Positions 44,265 through 52,462 of a DNA stretch of 64,000 nt are shown here, piece after piece. Source of the stretch: Planctomycetota bacterium (lineage in GTDB: Bacteria > Planctomycetota > B15-G4); contig JACKHP010000006.1 of NCBI GenBank assembly GCA_020638905.1, forward strand, positions 62,001 to 126,000, in the 5' to 3' direction. The position numbers and the translations under genes were made by a program. The notes beneath the pieces are model-generated. The model had not been told where the DNA came from. It did no database searches and was given only the letters and a program-made list of their open reading frames with translations. Position 1 is the first letter of the stretch; each line of letters starts with the position of its first letter.

Positions 44265-46001
44265 ATGCTCCGCCGCCCCCGCCTCGTCCTGCTCGCCGCC
44301 GCGACCCTGCTGCTGCTCGGCGCGCCGCCCGCCCCGGCCCAGTCCGACGACGGCTCCGGGCCGTCCGCGCCCCCCGCCGACCTGCTCTTCCTGCACGGAA
44401 CGGTGCGCACCCTCGACGACACCCTGGGCGCCGTCGAGGCCCTCGCCGTGCGCGACGGACGCATCGTGTTCGTGGGCGCCGACGCCGAGGCCGAGGCGCT
44501 CGCCGGGTCGTCCACCCGCGTGATCGACCTCGCGGGCCGCACGCTGCTGCCCGGCTTCGTCGACAGCCACCTGCACCTCGCGGGACTGGCCGACATGCTG
44601 GCCGAGATCGACCTGGTCGGCACGCGCTCGTACGACGAGGTCGTGGCCAAGGTCGCGGACGCCGCCGCCTCGGCGGCACCCGGCACCTGGCTGCTCGGCC
44701 GCGGCTGGGACCAGAACGACTGGCCCGCGCACGACTTCCCCGAGCACGCGGCGCTCAGCGCGGCGGTGCCCGGGCACCCCGTGCTGCTGACGCGCATCGA
44801 CGGGCACGCGCTGCTCTGCAACGCCGCGGCGCTCGAGCGCGCCGGCGTGACGCGCGACACGCCGGCTCCGTCGGGCGGACGCATCCTGCACGACGCCGAC
44901 GGCGAGCCCACCGGCGTGTTCGTCGACGACGCGATGGACCTGCTGCGCGCCGTCGTCCCGCCCACCGACCCGTCGGAACTCGCGACGCGCATCCAGGCGG
45001 CCATCGGCGTGCTGCACCGCTTCGGCGTGACGGGCATCCACGACGCGGGCGTGCCGTGGTCGACGATCGAGCTCTACGCCGCGCTCGACCGCGCGGGACG
45101 CTTCCCGCTGCGCGACCACGTCATGGTCGCCGCGGCCGATCCGGTGCTGCAGCTCGCGCCGGCGCGCTCGGGCCTGCCCACGTCCGACCTGACCGGCAGC
45201 GGACACCTCGCGGTGCGCGCCATCAAGCTCTCGGTGGACGGCGCGCTCGGCTCGCGCGGCGCCGCGCTGCTGTCCGACTACAGCGACGATCCCGGCAACC
45301 GCGGGTTGCTCACCGCGAGCGCCGCGCAGACGCTGCAACTCGCGCGCTTCGCGCTCGCCGGGGGATGGCAGCTGTGCACCCACGCCATCGGCGACCGCGC
45401 CAACCGCATGGTGCTCGACGCCTACGCGGCAGCCTTCGCCGAAGACCCGGACGCGGCGCGCGACGCGCGCTTCCGCGTCGAGCACGCCCAGGTGCTCGCG
45501 CCGTCCGACCTGCCGCGCTTCGCCGCGCTGGGCGTGATCCCGTCGATGCAGGCGCAGCACTGCACGTCCGACATGCCGTGGGCCACGGCGCGTCTGGGAC
45601 GACAGCGCGCACGCGGCGCGTACGCCTGGGCCGACCTGCTCGCGAGCGGCGTGGTCATCCCCGGCGGCAGCGACGCGCCGGTCGAGGTGCCCGATCCGCT
45701 GCGCGCCTTCTGGGCGGCGGTCACGCGCACCGACGCCCAGGGCCGGCCGCCGGGGGGATGGCATCCCGAGCAGCGCATGACGCGCGTGCAGGCGCTGCTG
45801 CACCTCACGCGCTGGCCGGCCTTCGCCGCCTTCGACGAGGCGCGCACCGGCGCGTTGCGTCCCGGGATGGCGGCCGATCTCGTCGTGCTCTCCGGCGACC
45901 CGCTCACGCTGGACGACGACGCGCTGCTCGGCCTGCGCGTCGAGCTGACCGTCGTCGACGGCAAGGTCGTGTACACCGCCGAGCCGGCTCCGACGCGGTG
46001 A
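44265..46001 (+). CDS. secreted amidohydrolase (YtcJ/NfdA-like)
   Basis: 578 residues with a signal peptide (LVLLAAATLLLLGAPPAPAQS). The metal-dependent hydrolase signature is GFVDSHLHLAG near residue 96, with later histidines in WQLCTHAIGDRAN and RVEHAQVLAP, and the C-terminal Asp in IPGGSDAPVE. This is the pattern of the YtcJ/amidohydrolase-3 group, which act on N-substituted amides and related bonds. Substrate unknown. The second half ends with a small beta-sandwich (GMAADLVVLSGDPLTL). It is divergent from the sigma-peptidase gene (209-base gap without a clear promoter). The homocysteine methyltransferase start overlaps its stop (GTGA). The ribosome site is weak. Confidence 0.85.
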   Translation: MLRRPRLVLLAAATLLLLGAPPAPAQSDDGSGPSAPPADLLFLHGTVRTLDDTLGAVEALAVRDGRIVFVGADAEAEALAGSSTRVIDLAGRTLLPGFVDSHLHLAGLADMLAEIDLVGTRSYDEVVAKVADAAASAAPGTWLLGRGWDQNDWPAHDFPEHAALSAAVPGHPVLLTRIDGHALLCNAAALERAGVTRDTPAPSGGRILHDADGEPTGVFVDDAMDLLRAVVPPTDPSELATRIQAAIGVLHRFGVTGIHDAGVPWSTIELYAALDRAGRFPLRDHVMVAAADPVLQLAPARSGLPTSDLTGSGHLAVRAIKLSVDGALGSRGAALLSDYSDDPGNRGLLTASAAQTLQLARFALAGGWQLCTHAIGDRANRMVLDAYAAAFAEDPDAARDARFRVEHAQVLAPSDLPRFAALGVIPSMQAQHCTSDMPWATARLGRQRARGAYAWADLLASGVVIPGGSDAPVEVPDPLRAFWAAVTRTDAQGRPPGGWHPEQRMTRVQALLHLTRWPAFAAFDEARTGALRPGMAADLVVLSGDPLTLDDDALLGLRVELTVVDGKVVYTAEPAPTR

Positions 46002-46930
46002 GTCGCCACGACGTGCTCGTGCTCGACGGCCCGCTCGGCACCGCGCTCGAGGACCTCGGACTGGCCCTGCCCGCCCCGCTCTGGACGGCCCTCGCGGTCC
46101 GCGACCGTCCCGAGCGCGTGGCCGAGGTGCATGCCGCGTACGCCCGCGCCGGCGCGGACGTGCACACCACCGGCACCTTCCGCACCACGGCGCGCGCCCT
46201 GGCCTCCGCCGCGCGTCAGGCCGGAGTCCCCGAGGACGGCAACGCCTGGCGGGCGCTCGTGTCGCGCGCCGTGACGCTCTGCCGGGACGCGGCGCGCGCG
46301 GGATCGTCCGACGCCTCAGGGATCGCTGCGCCCGGCGAGCGACACCCGCGCGTGGCGGGCAGCATGGCGCCGCTCGAGGACTGCTACCGTCCCGACCTGA
46401 CGCCGGACGACGAGACGCTCGTGCGCGAGCACGGCGCCCTCGCGCGCGCCCTGGTCGAGGACGGCGTCGACCTGCTGCTCGTCGAGACGATGCCCACCCG
46501 GCGCGAGCTGGCCGCCGCGACGCGCGCGGCGGCGTCCACCGGCGTGCCGGTGTGGGCCGCGGTGACGCTCGGTCCGCGCAGCGACTTCTTCGACGACGAG
46601 ACGCTCGTCGCCGCCGCCGAGGACGCCGCCGAAGCCGGCGCCGAGGCCTTCCTCGTGAACTGCTCGGCACCGCTCGCGACGACACGCGCGCTCGAACTCG
46701 TGGCGGCGCGCGCGAACCGTCCGCCGCGGCTGGGCGCCTACGCGAACGCGATCTACGAGGGCGACAGCGACTGGCCTCCGCTGCGCTACGCCGCCCAGGC
46801 CGAGCGCTGGATCGAGCTGGGCGCCACGCTCATCGGTGGCTGCTGCGGCACCGACGCGCGCCACCTGCGCGCGCTGCGCCGGCTCGTCGACGGCGCGCGC
46901 CCACGCGGTCCCGAGGAGCAGGCCCCGTGA
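45998..46930 (+). CDS. homocysteine S-methyltransferase family protein
   Basis: 310 residues. The N-terminus LVLDGPLGTALEDLGL is the family start, and the zinc ligands are at NCSAP (about residue 218) and GGCCGTDARHL (near 286). These proteins move a methyl group from S-methylmethionine or another donor to homocysteine, giving methionine; the cobalamin-independent short form is this length. The donor is unknown. GTG at 45998 overlaps the amidohydrolase stop as GTGA. The protein is cytoplasmic, whereas its coupled neighbours on both sides are exported, so co-expression may not mean one pathway. Confidence 0.88.
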   Translation: MSRHDVLVLDGPLGTALEDLGLALPAPLWTALAVRDRPERVAEVHAAYARAGADVHTTGTFRTTARALASAARQAGVPEDGNAWRALVSRAVTLCRDAARAGSSDASGIAAPGERHPRVAGSMAPLEDCYRPDLTPDDETLVREHGALARALVEDGVDLLLVETMPTRRELAAATRAAASTGVPVWAAVTLGPRSDFFDDETLVAAAEDAAEAGAEAFLVNCSAPLATTRALELVAARANRPPRLGAYANAIYEGDSDWPPLRYAAQAERWIELGATLIGGCCGTDARHLRALRRLVDGARPRGPEEQAP

Positions 46931-48642
46931 AGCGTCTCGTCCCGATGCTCGCACTGGTCGCCGTGCTGGTCGGGCTCGCGCGGATCGTCGCCGTCTCCGG
47001 CGATCCGCCCGACGGACGATCGGACGCCGAAGCCGATGCCGATGCCGGAGCCGACGCCGACGAGCGTGGACTCGCGCTGACCGGCGTCGCGCTCGATCCC
47101 GACGGACGTCCCGTGGCGGGCGTGCTCGTGCGCACCGGGCACCCGCTGGGTCGGCATCGCGCGACGACCGGTCCCGACGGACGCTTCCTGCTCGATGGCC
47201 TGCCCGAGGCCGAGGGCGACCTGCTCGTCTCGCACGACGCCTGGGCGCTGGCGATCGTGCAGCACGTCGTCCCCGGACGCGATCCCGTCCCCGAGATCAC
47301 GCTCGCTCTGGAGCCTGCGCTCGAGCTGGCCGGCCAGCTCGTGTGGGCCGATGGACGTCCCGCGCCCGACGTGGCGCTGCGCATCGAGGGCGATCGGCTG
47401 CTCGACTCGGCACTCGTGCTCCCCGGAATGCGTCCCACCTGGGAGTCGCGCTTCGAAGGGTCGTCGCAGACCTCCGACGCCGAGGGACGCTTCCGCTTCG
47501 AGCACCTCTACCGCGGCGCGTTCGACGTGGTCGCGAACGTGTCCGGCGCGCACGCCTTCGAGCAACGCGTGGCGCTCGGACTCCCCGCCGGACGGGACGA
47601 CCTGCGCCTCGTGCTCGATCCCTCGCACCTGCCCGGCCTCAGGTTGCTCGGCACGGTGCGCGACGCCGAGAGCGGCGAGCCGGTCGACGCGTTCACGCTC
47701 ACGACCATGCGCACGCTCCCCGGCGGCGGCGGCGCGGGCCGCAACCACGTCTTCGAGCACACCGACGGACGCTTCGACGTCGCGGGCGTGCTGCCCGGTC
47801 CGATCGAGGTGCAGGTGCGCGCCGAGGGCTACGTTTCGCACACGTCGGGGACCGCCGAGTACACCGAGGGCGAGCACGAGCTCGCGATCGGGCTCGTGCG
47901 TCCGCGCGACCTGACGCTGCGCGTGGTCGACGACGACGGCCGCGCGGTCGCCGGCGCCGAGCTGTCCTTCGAGGACGACGACGGACGGCGCGTCATGCCG
48001 GTCGAGACGTTCACGCTGCCCGCCCCCGCCGACGGCGGCCCGGCGCCCACCGGCACGCGCAGCCTGCCCGTCGTCTTCAGCGACCCCGAGGGACGCGTCG
48101 TCGCCCACGGCCTGCCGGCTCGCCGGCTGGACGTCGTCGCGCGACATCCCGCCGCGCCGCCCGAGGTCGAGGTGCGCGCCGAGCTCGACCTGCGACTCGG
48201 GCTCGACCCCGAGCCGACGATCGTGCTGCCCGCGCACTGGACGGCCGGCGTCGACTTCAACGAGCTCGAGCTGCGCATCGCCTGGAGCACGCCCGAGGCC
48301 ACGATCGGCTGGGATCCCTCGCTCGACGATCCGCTGCGCGCGGTGGTGATCGAGGGCAAGCTGCTGCGCGACGAGATCCACGCCCTGGACGGCCCGGCGC
48401 TGATCGACGTCTTCGGTGGAGGCTGGAGCGACGTGATTCGCGTGGAGCCCACGGACGACGGGCGCCTGCGCGTGCGTTCGAACCGCGACGGCGAACGCGT
48501 CGTCGACGGTCCCGCGATCGTGCTGCGACTGCCGCTGCGGGACATGCGGGTCGGCGTGCACATGAACGAGCACGTCCCGTGCTTCTTCGACCTGCCGGCC
48601 GACGCCGGACGCGTGCAGCGCGTGGCCCTGCTGGGGAGATGA
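46927..48642 (+). CDS. exported protein with carboxypeptidase-regulatory-like (CNA_B-type) repeats
   Basis: 571 residues. An N-terminal hydrophobic segment (LVPMLALVAVLVGLARIVAV) is followed by an acidic low-complexity linker (SDAEADADAGADADERG). Then come at least four beta-sandwich modules of the CarboxypepD_reg type, each with a D-x-x-G-x-P-V-A-G-V pattern and a G-R-F-x-F/L-D/E-G/H-L turn: LDPDGRPVAGVLVRTGHPL; SDAEGRFRFEHLYRGAFDVV; VDDDGRAVAGAELSFEDDDG; SDPEGRVVAHGLPARRLDVV. No catalytic domain is seen. It is probably a surface or periplasmic structural protein. GTG 46927 overlaps the previous stop (GTGA). The linker resembles, in translation, the hexamer repeat at 13969. Confidence 0.78.
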   Translation: MKRLVPMLALVAVLVGLARIVAVSGDPPDGRSDAEADADAGADADERGLALTGVALDPDGRPVAGVLVRTGHPLGRHRATTGPDGRFLLDGLPEAEGDLLVSHDAWALAIVQHVVPGRDPVPEITLALEPALELAGQLVWADGRPAPDVALRIEGDRLLDSALVLPGMRPTWESRFEGSSQTSDAEGRFRFEHLYRGAFDVVANVSGAHAFEQRVALGLPAGRDDLRLVLDPSHLPGLRLLGTVRDAESGEPVDAFTLTTMRTLPGGGGAGRNHVFEHTDGRFDVAGVLPGPIEVQVRAEGYVSHTSGTAEYTEGEHELAIGLVRPRDLTLRVVDDDGRAVAGAELSFEDDDGRRVMPVETFTLPAPADGGPAPTGTRSLPVVFSDPEGRVVAHGLPARRLDVVARHPAAPPEVEVRAELDLRLGLDPEPTIVLPAHWTAGVDFNELELRIAWSTPEATIGWDPSLDDPLRAVVIEGKLLRDEIHALDGPALIDVFGGGWSDVIRVEPTDDGRLRVRSNRDGERVVDGPAIVLRLPLRDMRVGVHMNEHVPCFFDLPADAGRVQRVALLGR

Positions 48643-48646
48643 GCGC

Positions 48647-48895
48647 ATGAGCCGACACGAATGGCGCGAGCGCACCGACGGCGGCGAGACGCGTCTCGTC
48701 ACCGCCGAGCGCTTCGGCAAGCGCTGGACGCTGCGCGCGCGGCTCAAGTCCGAGCCCGACTGGACCACGCTCGATCCGATCCCCGCCGACGACCTGCACA
48801 CGTTGCGCGAGATCCTCGAGGCCAAGTACCGCCGCGGCTCGGTGCCGTTCGAGCTGATCGCCGAGATCGACGCGTTGCTCGAGGACGCGCCCTAG
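48647..48895 (+). CDS. 82-residue protein, unknown
   Basis: A small soluble protein: a beta-hairpin-like first half (GETRLVTAERFGKRWTLRARLKS) and a helical second half (DDLHTLREILEAKYRRGSVPFELIAEIDALLED). I recognise no family. GGGGAG lies 10 bases before the ATG, and it starts 4 bases after the previous stop, so it is probably the last gene of the amidohydrolase unit. Confidence 0.65.
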   Translation: MSRHEWRERTDGGETRLVTAERFGKRWTLRARLKSEPDWTTLDPIPADDLHTLREILEAKYRRGSVPFELIAEIDALLEDAP

Positions 48896-48993
48896 GCGTG
48901 CCGCGCCGCGAGACTTTGCGCGTGGCCGTCCGATGGGCGACGATGGAGGTCGCGTCGTCGGTTCGTCCCGTCCCTCGCGACCGAGGAGTCCCC

Positions 48994-49410
48994 ATGCGCC
49001 CTCTCATCCGTCTCACCTCGTCCGCCGCGCTGGCCGCGCTCCTGCTGGCCGGCTGCGGACGTCCCGAACTCGACAGCGTGCTCGACCGGACCGCGCAGGC
49101 CGTCGACGAGCTCTCGTCGGTGCTGGCCGACGTGCGCGACAGCGACACGCTCGCGCAGCTGCGACCGAAGATCGACGCGCTGGGTGACGAGATCGCGCGG
49201 CTGCGCGACGAGGCCGCCGACCTCGCGCGCCGGGCCGTCCACGACCCGGCGCTGCAGGAGGCGGCGACCGCCGCGCGCGAACGGCTCGAACGGGCCGTGG
49301 CCAGCGTGCGCGCCGACCTCGACCGCATCGCCGAGCACCCCGAGCTGAACGCCGCGCTCGGGCGCCTGCGCGAGACCCTGGGCTCGCTGCTCGACGACGC
49401 GCCGCGCTGA
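48994..49410 (+). CDS. small coiled-coil lipoprotein
   Basis: 138 residues. The signal peptide IRLTSSAALAALLLAGC ends in the lipobox LAGC, predicting a lipid anchor at residue 20. The mature part is almost entirely helical with heptad-like spacing (LRPKIDALGDEIARLRDEAADLARRAV; LERAVASVRADLDRIAEH), probably a coiled-coil rod in the periplasm. No family recognised; the organisation recalls small murein-lipoprotein-like proteins. GAGGAG lies 5 bases before the ATG. It precedes the DUF5665 gene by 43 bases. Confidence 0.78.
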   Translation: MRPLIRLTSSAALAALLLAGCGRPELDSVLDRTAQAVDELSSVLADVRDSDTLAQLRPKIDALGDEIARLRDEAADLARRAVHDPALQEAATAARERLERAVASVRADLDRIAEHPELNAALGRLRETLGSLLDDAPR

Positions 49411-49453
49411 GCGCGTCCTTCCCCGCACCGCCCGGCGCGGGCATGATCGGGAC

Positions 49454-50113
49454 ATGAGCAAGCCCCGCCGTCCGGCCCGAGGGCCCGCGCGCGTCGACGC
49501 GCCGCCGCACGCGCAGGACGGCGCGCCCACCGGGAACACGTCCTCCGCGGGCGACGACGACGGCGGCAAGCCGACGCCCTCGACGGAGCAGGTCGCCCCG
49601 GCCGCGCGCGACGAGGCGCCCGGCGGAGCGGCCGCGACCGGGCATGCGGAAGACGCACCGCACGGTCGGCACGTGGCCTCCGAGGAGCTCGTGCGCGAAC
49701 TCACCGAGCGGCTCGCGATCCAGCGCAGCGCCGAGATCCACGGCCTGCTCGAGATCCTCGGACGCAAGCGCAAGCTGTTCGCGATCAACCTGCTCGCCGG
49801 CCTGGCGCGCGGCGTGGGATTCTTCCTCGGCATCACGCTCGTCGGCGGCCTGGTGATCGGCGCCACCGCGATGGCCTTCGACTTCGTGGCCGAGACGTTC
49901 GGCCTGCACGACGTGAACTTCACCTCGCTCATGCGCCGCTTCGCCGAGAAGGCCGTCGAAGCCGAACGCGTCTGGGAGGACGTGCGCGCCGAGCAACATG
50001 ACGAAGACTCGCCCGAGGTGCGCGCCGCCCGACCGAGCGGGCACGAGGCCGCCCCGCCCCTCGACACGGAGCCGGTCGAGACGCACCCGGAGCCGCCGCG
50101 CGAGGACGGCTAG
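49454..50113 (+). CDS. DUF5665-like membrane protein with disordered N-terminus
   Basis: 219 residues. The first ~75 are low-complexity (Pro, Ala, Asp, Gly). Then come a helix (SEELVRELTERLAIQRSAEIHGLLEILGRKRKLFAINLLAG) and one hydrophobic segment (GVGFFLGITLVGGLVIGATAMAF) with the R-G-V-G-F-F-L-G-I-T pattern of the DUF5665 family, then a helical and acidic tail. Function of the family is unknown. It converges with the toroid protein gene 27 bases downstream. Confidence 0.65.
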   Translation: MSKPRRPARGPARVDAPPHAQDGAPTGNTSSAGDDDGGKPTPSTEQVAPAARDEAPGGAAATGHAEDAPHGRHVASEELVRELTERLAIQRSAEIHGLLEILGRKRKLFAINLLAGLARGVGFFLGITLVGGLVIGATAMAFDFVAETFGLHDVNFTSLMRRFAEKAVEAERVWEDVRAEQHDEDSPEVRAARPSGHEAAPPLDTEPVETHPEPPREDG

Positions 50114-50140
50114 GGCGCGGAGGTCAGTCCTCCCTGACGA

Positions 50141-51490
50141 TCACCTTCCCCCGACGTGTTCCAGCGCGAGCAGCGCGAAGGCGGTCCCCACCGCGGGGCC
50201 GAACCCCATCAGCGGGTGGTCGAGGATCGCGCCGTTCTTGCGGCGCAGCACGAGGATGTCGCGCGCCAGGCGGCGGGCGTAGAGCGCGCGCTCGGACGCC
50301 ACGAGCTCGTCGAGCGCATACGCGGCGTACAGGTGTCCGAAGAGGTACACGTACGACGACTGGCTCGAGATCGCCGACGGGCTGCGCTCGAGGATCACGT
50401 CGAGCGCGGCATGGTTGCGGAAGAACGCGTCGAGCGCGGCCAGCACGTCCGCGTGCGTCGTGCCGTAGGGGATGCTGTCGAGCAGGGCCAGCACCGCGGC
50501 CGGGGTGCGCGCGAGCGACGCCGGGTACTCGTCAATCCCGTCGCGGTGACCGGGGCCGGGCAGCAGCGCCACGCGATGCGTGAACGTCCCCGAGGGCAGG
50601 CGCGAGCGGCGCAGCGCGGCGCGTCCGGTCTCGAGCGGCGGCTCGGTGCCGCTCAGCCCCGCCGACTGGGCCGCGTCGAGGGCCAGCACGACCACGGCCG
50701 TGACGTGCGTCTGTCCCGTGCGGAAGGCGAACGGTCCGCGCGCAGACCCGTCGGGACGCCGCTCGTCGCGCTCGAGCGTGCCGCCCGCGCCCCACGCCCC
50801 GTCGGATCCGCGCGCCCGCGAGAGTCGCTCGACGAGCGCCTGCGCCGAGGTGCGCAGCGCGCCGCGGTCGACGCCCGGTTGCGGCGCCGCGGCGAGGATG
50901 GCGCAGAACGTGGTGAGCGCGTAGGCGTCGCCCCAGACCGCGTCGGGCGAGGGCTGCACCTCGGCGCACAGCGCGAGCAGCGCGGAGACCGCGCGGTTCC
51001 AGCCGTCGCGCACACGCGAGTCGCGCGGCGCCTCGCTCACCGGCCCGAGCAGCGCCTGGACGCACAGCGCCGTGGCGGCTTGGGTCCAGGCGCGATGGCG
51101 CGCCACCGGCGACGAGACCGGGCCGCTCCAGGTCCCGTCCTCGTTCTGCGTGCGCAGCAGATAGAGGATGGCGTCACCGCGCGCCTCGGCGATCGTCTCG
51201 TCGTCGGGCAGCGCCGCCACGAGGTCCCCGCCCTCGGACGTCGCAGCCGTCGGGGCGTCGTCGGACGGCGCGACCGCGTCGTCGGACGGCGCGACCGCGT
51301 CGTCGGCCGGCGCGTCGTCCGCCGGCGCGTCGTCCGCCGGCGCGTCGTCCGCCGGCGCGTCGGAGTCCTGCGCGGCGGCGCCGTCGTCGGGTCGTGGCGC
51401 CGCGCCGGTCGTCGCGTCCTGCGCGTGCAGGGCGACCACACCCAGCGACGCGAGCAGCAGCGCGACGCGCGGGACCTCGCACGCCCTCAC
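50141..51490 (-). CDS. exported alpha/alpha-toroid protein (prenyltransferase/squalene-cyclase-like fold)
   Basis: 449 residues with a signal peptide (VALLLASLGVVALHA) and an Asp/Ala/Pro repeat linker (residues about 25-90). The main domain carries helical-hairpin repeats typical of the toroid fold: GDAILYLLRTQNEDGTWSGPV, GDAYALTTFCAILAAA, GSDGAWGAGGTL, YVYLFGHLYAAYALDEL, with the repeated Q/G-x-x-x-G-x-W motif. The DCTAE-type catalytic motif of squalene cyclases is absent, so it is probably not a cyclase; related toroids in planctomycetes are of unknown role. GTG at 51490 overlaps the stop of the lipoprotein gene (GTGA), so the two are coupled. Confidence 0.75.
   Translation of the reverse strand: MRACEVPRVALLLASLGVVALHAQDATTGAAPRPDDGAAAQDSDAPADDAPADDAPADDAPADDAVAPSDDAVAPSDDAPTAATSEGGDLVAALPDDETIAEARGDAILYLLRTQNEDGTWSGPVSSPVARHRAWTQAATALCVQALLGPVSEAPRDSRVRDGWNRAVSALLALCAEVQPSPDAVWGDAYALTTFCAILAAAPQPGVDRGALRTSAQALVERLSRARGSDGAWGAGGTLERDERRPDGSARGPFAFRTGQTHVTAVVVLALDAAQSAGLSGTEPPLETGRAALRRSRLPSGTFTHRVALLPGPGHRDGIDEYPASLARTPAAVLALLDSIPYGTTHADVLAALDAFFRNHAALDVILERSPSAISSQSSYVYLFGHLYAAYALDELVASERALYARRLARDILVLRRKNGAILDHPLMGFGPAVGTAFALLALEHVGGR
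51255..51356. repeat. tandem 21-bp (x2) and 15-bp (x4) repeats inside the toroid gene
   Basis: Two 21-base units (51255-51275, 51276-51296) are followed by four 15-base units (51297-51356), all in frame, encoding D-D-A-V-A-P-S and D-D-A-P-A repeats in the linker between signal peptide and toroid domain. Near identity of the units suggests recent slippage; copy number probably varies between strains. Confidence 0.9.
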
Positions 51491-52302
51491 GGCGATCCGC
51501 CGGACCCGCCGCTGCGCGCGCGCGGCAGCGCGGAGAGCCGCTCGCGCAGTCGCGTCTCGTCGCGCTCGAGCTGCACCCGTTCGGACGTGCGCTGCAAGGT
51601 CCCGGCCTGGGCCAGGCGCGTGGCCGACTCGTGCGCGGTGGTCGCCGCCGCCACCGCCGCCGCGAGGTCCTCGATGCGCCGCGGGAGCTCGCGGTCGCGC
51701 AGGTCGGTCGAGCGCGCCTCGCGCAGCGTGAGCCGCTCCTCGGCGCGCTCGAGGTCGCGCCGCGCGCGGTCGAGCATCGCCTGCGCGCCGGGGGCCTGGA
51801 TGCCCGGTCCCCCGTAGAGCCGCTCGAGCTCGGCGAGTTCGGCCGCCAGCGCGGCCTTCTGGTCGCGCACCTCGGCCAGTTCGAGCGAGTCCTCGAGCAG
51901 GATGCGCTGCACCTCGACCGACTGGAAGTGCTCGAGGTCCTCGGACGCGTGCCGCAGCGCGCGCTCGCTCGACGCGATCGCCAGCGCGGCCTCGTCGCTG
52001 GCCACGGCGTGCTCGAGCGCCAGACGCTCCTTGCGCGCCAGCAGATCCGAGAGCGCGAACTCGAGCTCTTCGCGCGCCGAGGTCGTCGCCGGCGCGGCCT
52101 CGGACGTCGCCGTGCCGGACGTCCCGTCGCCCGCCTGCAGCGCGTCGAACGCCGCGGTCCCGGACGTCGCCGGGGAGGCGGCGCGCGCCGCGTCCTGCTG
52201 CTCCTTCACGTACTCGTCCGCGGTGAGCCGACGACCGCTCGGGCCGCCACAGCCCGGGAGCGCGAGCACGACCAGCGTGAGCGAGACGATCGGACGGCGC
52301 AT
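51487..52302 (-). CDS. coiled-coil lipoprotein, unknown
   Basis: 271 residues. The signal peptide IVSLTLVVLALPGC has the lipobox LPGC near residue 18. A low-complexity Ala/Ser/Thr linker follows, and the rest (about residues 75-265) is one long helical region with strong coiled-coil character (REELEFALSDLLARKERLALEH; LAEVRDQKAALAAELAELERLYGG; LDRARRDLERAEERLTLREARS). No enzyme motif. It is likely a periplasmic rod or scaffold, coupled by GTGA to the toroid protein. ATG 52302 has GAGGAG 7 bases upstream. Confidence 0.72.
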   Translation of the reverse strand: MRRPIVSLTLVVLALPGCGGPSGRRLTADEYVKEQQDAARAASPATSGTAAFDALQAGDGTSGTATSEAAPATTSAREELEFALSDLLARKERLALEHAVASDEAALAIASSERALRHASEDLEHFQSVEVQRILLEDSLELAEVRDQKAALAAELAELERLYGGPGIQAPGAQAMLDRARRDLERAEERLTLREARSTDLRDRELPRRIEDLAAAVAAATTAHESATRLAQAGTLQRTSERVQLERDETRLRERLSALPRARSGGSGGSP

Positions 52303-52462
52303 GCAGGGACTCCTCTCGAGAGCGAGCACCATTCTAGGTTTCGCGACGCGCGCTTTCCGGTGCGCGTCCGGAGGCATGTCACACAAGGTCGCCCCCTCCG
52401 TCGGCAGGACGGGTCCGCGACGCGCGGGCCGCGTCCCGCACCCCGATCGCCGGTGTCCGTCC

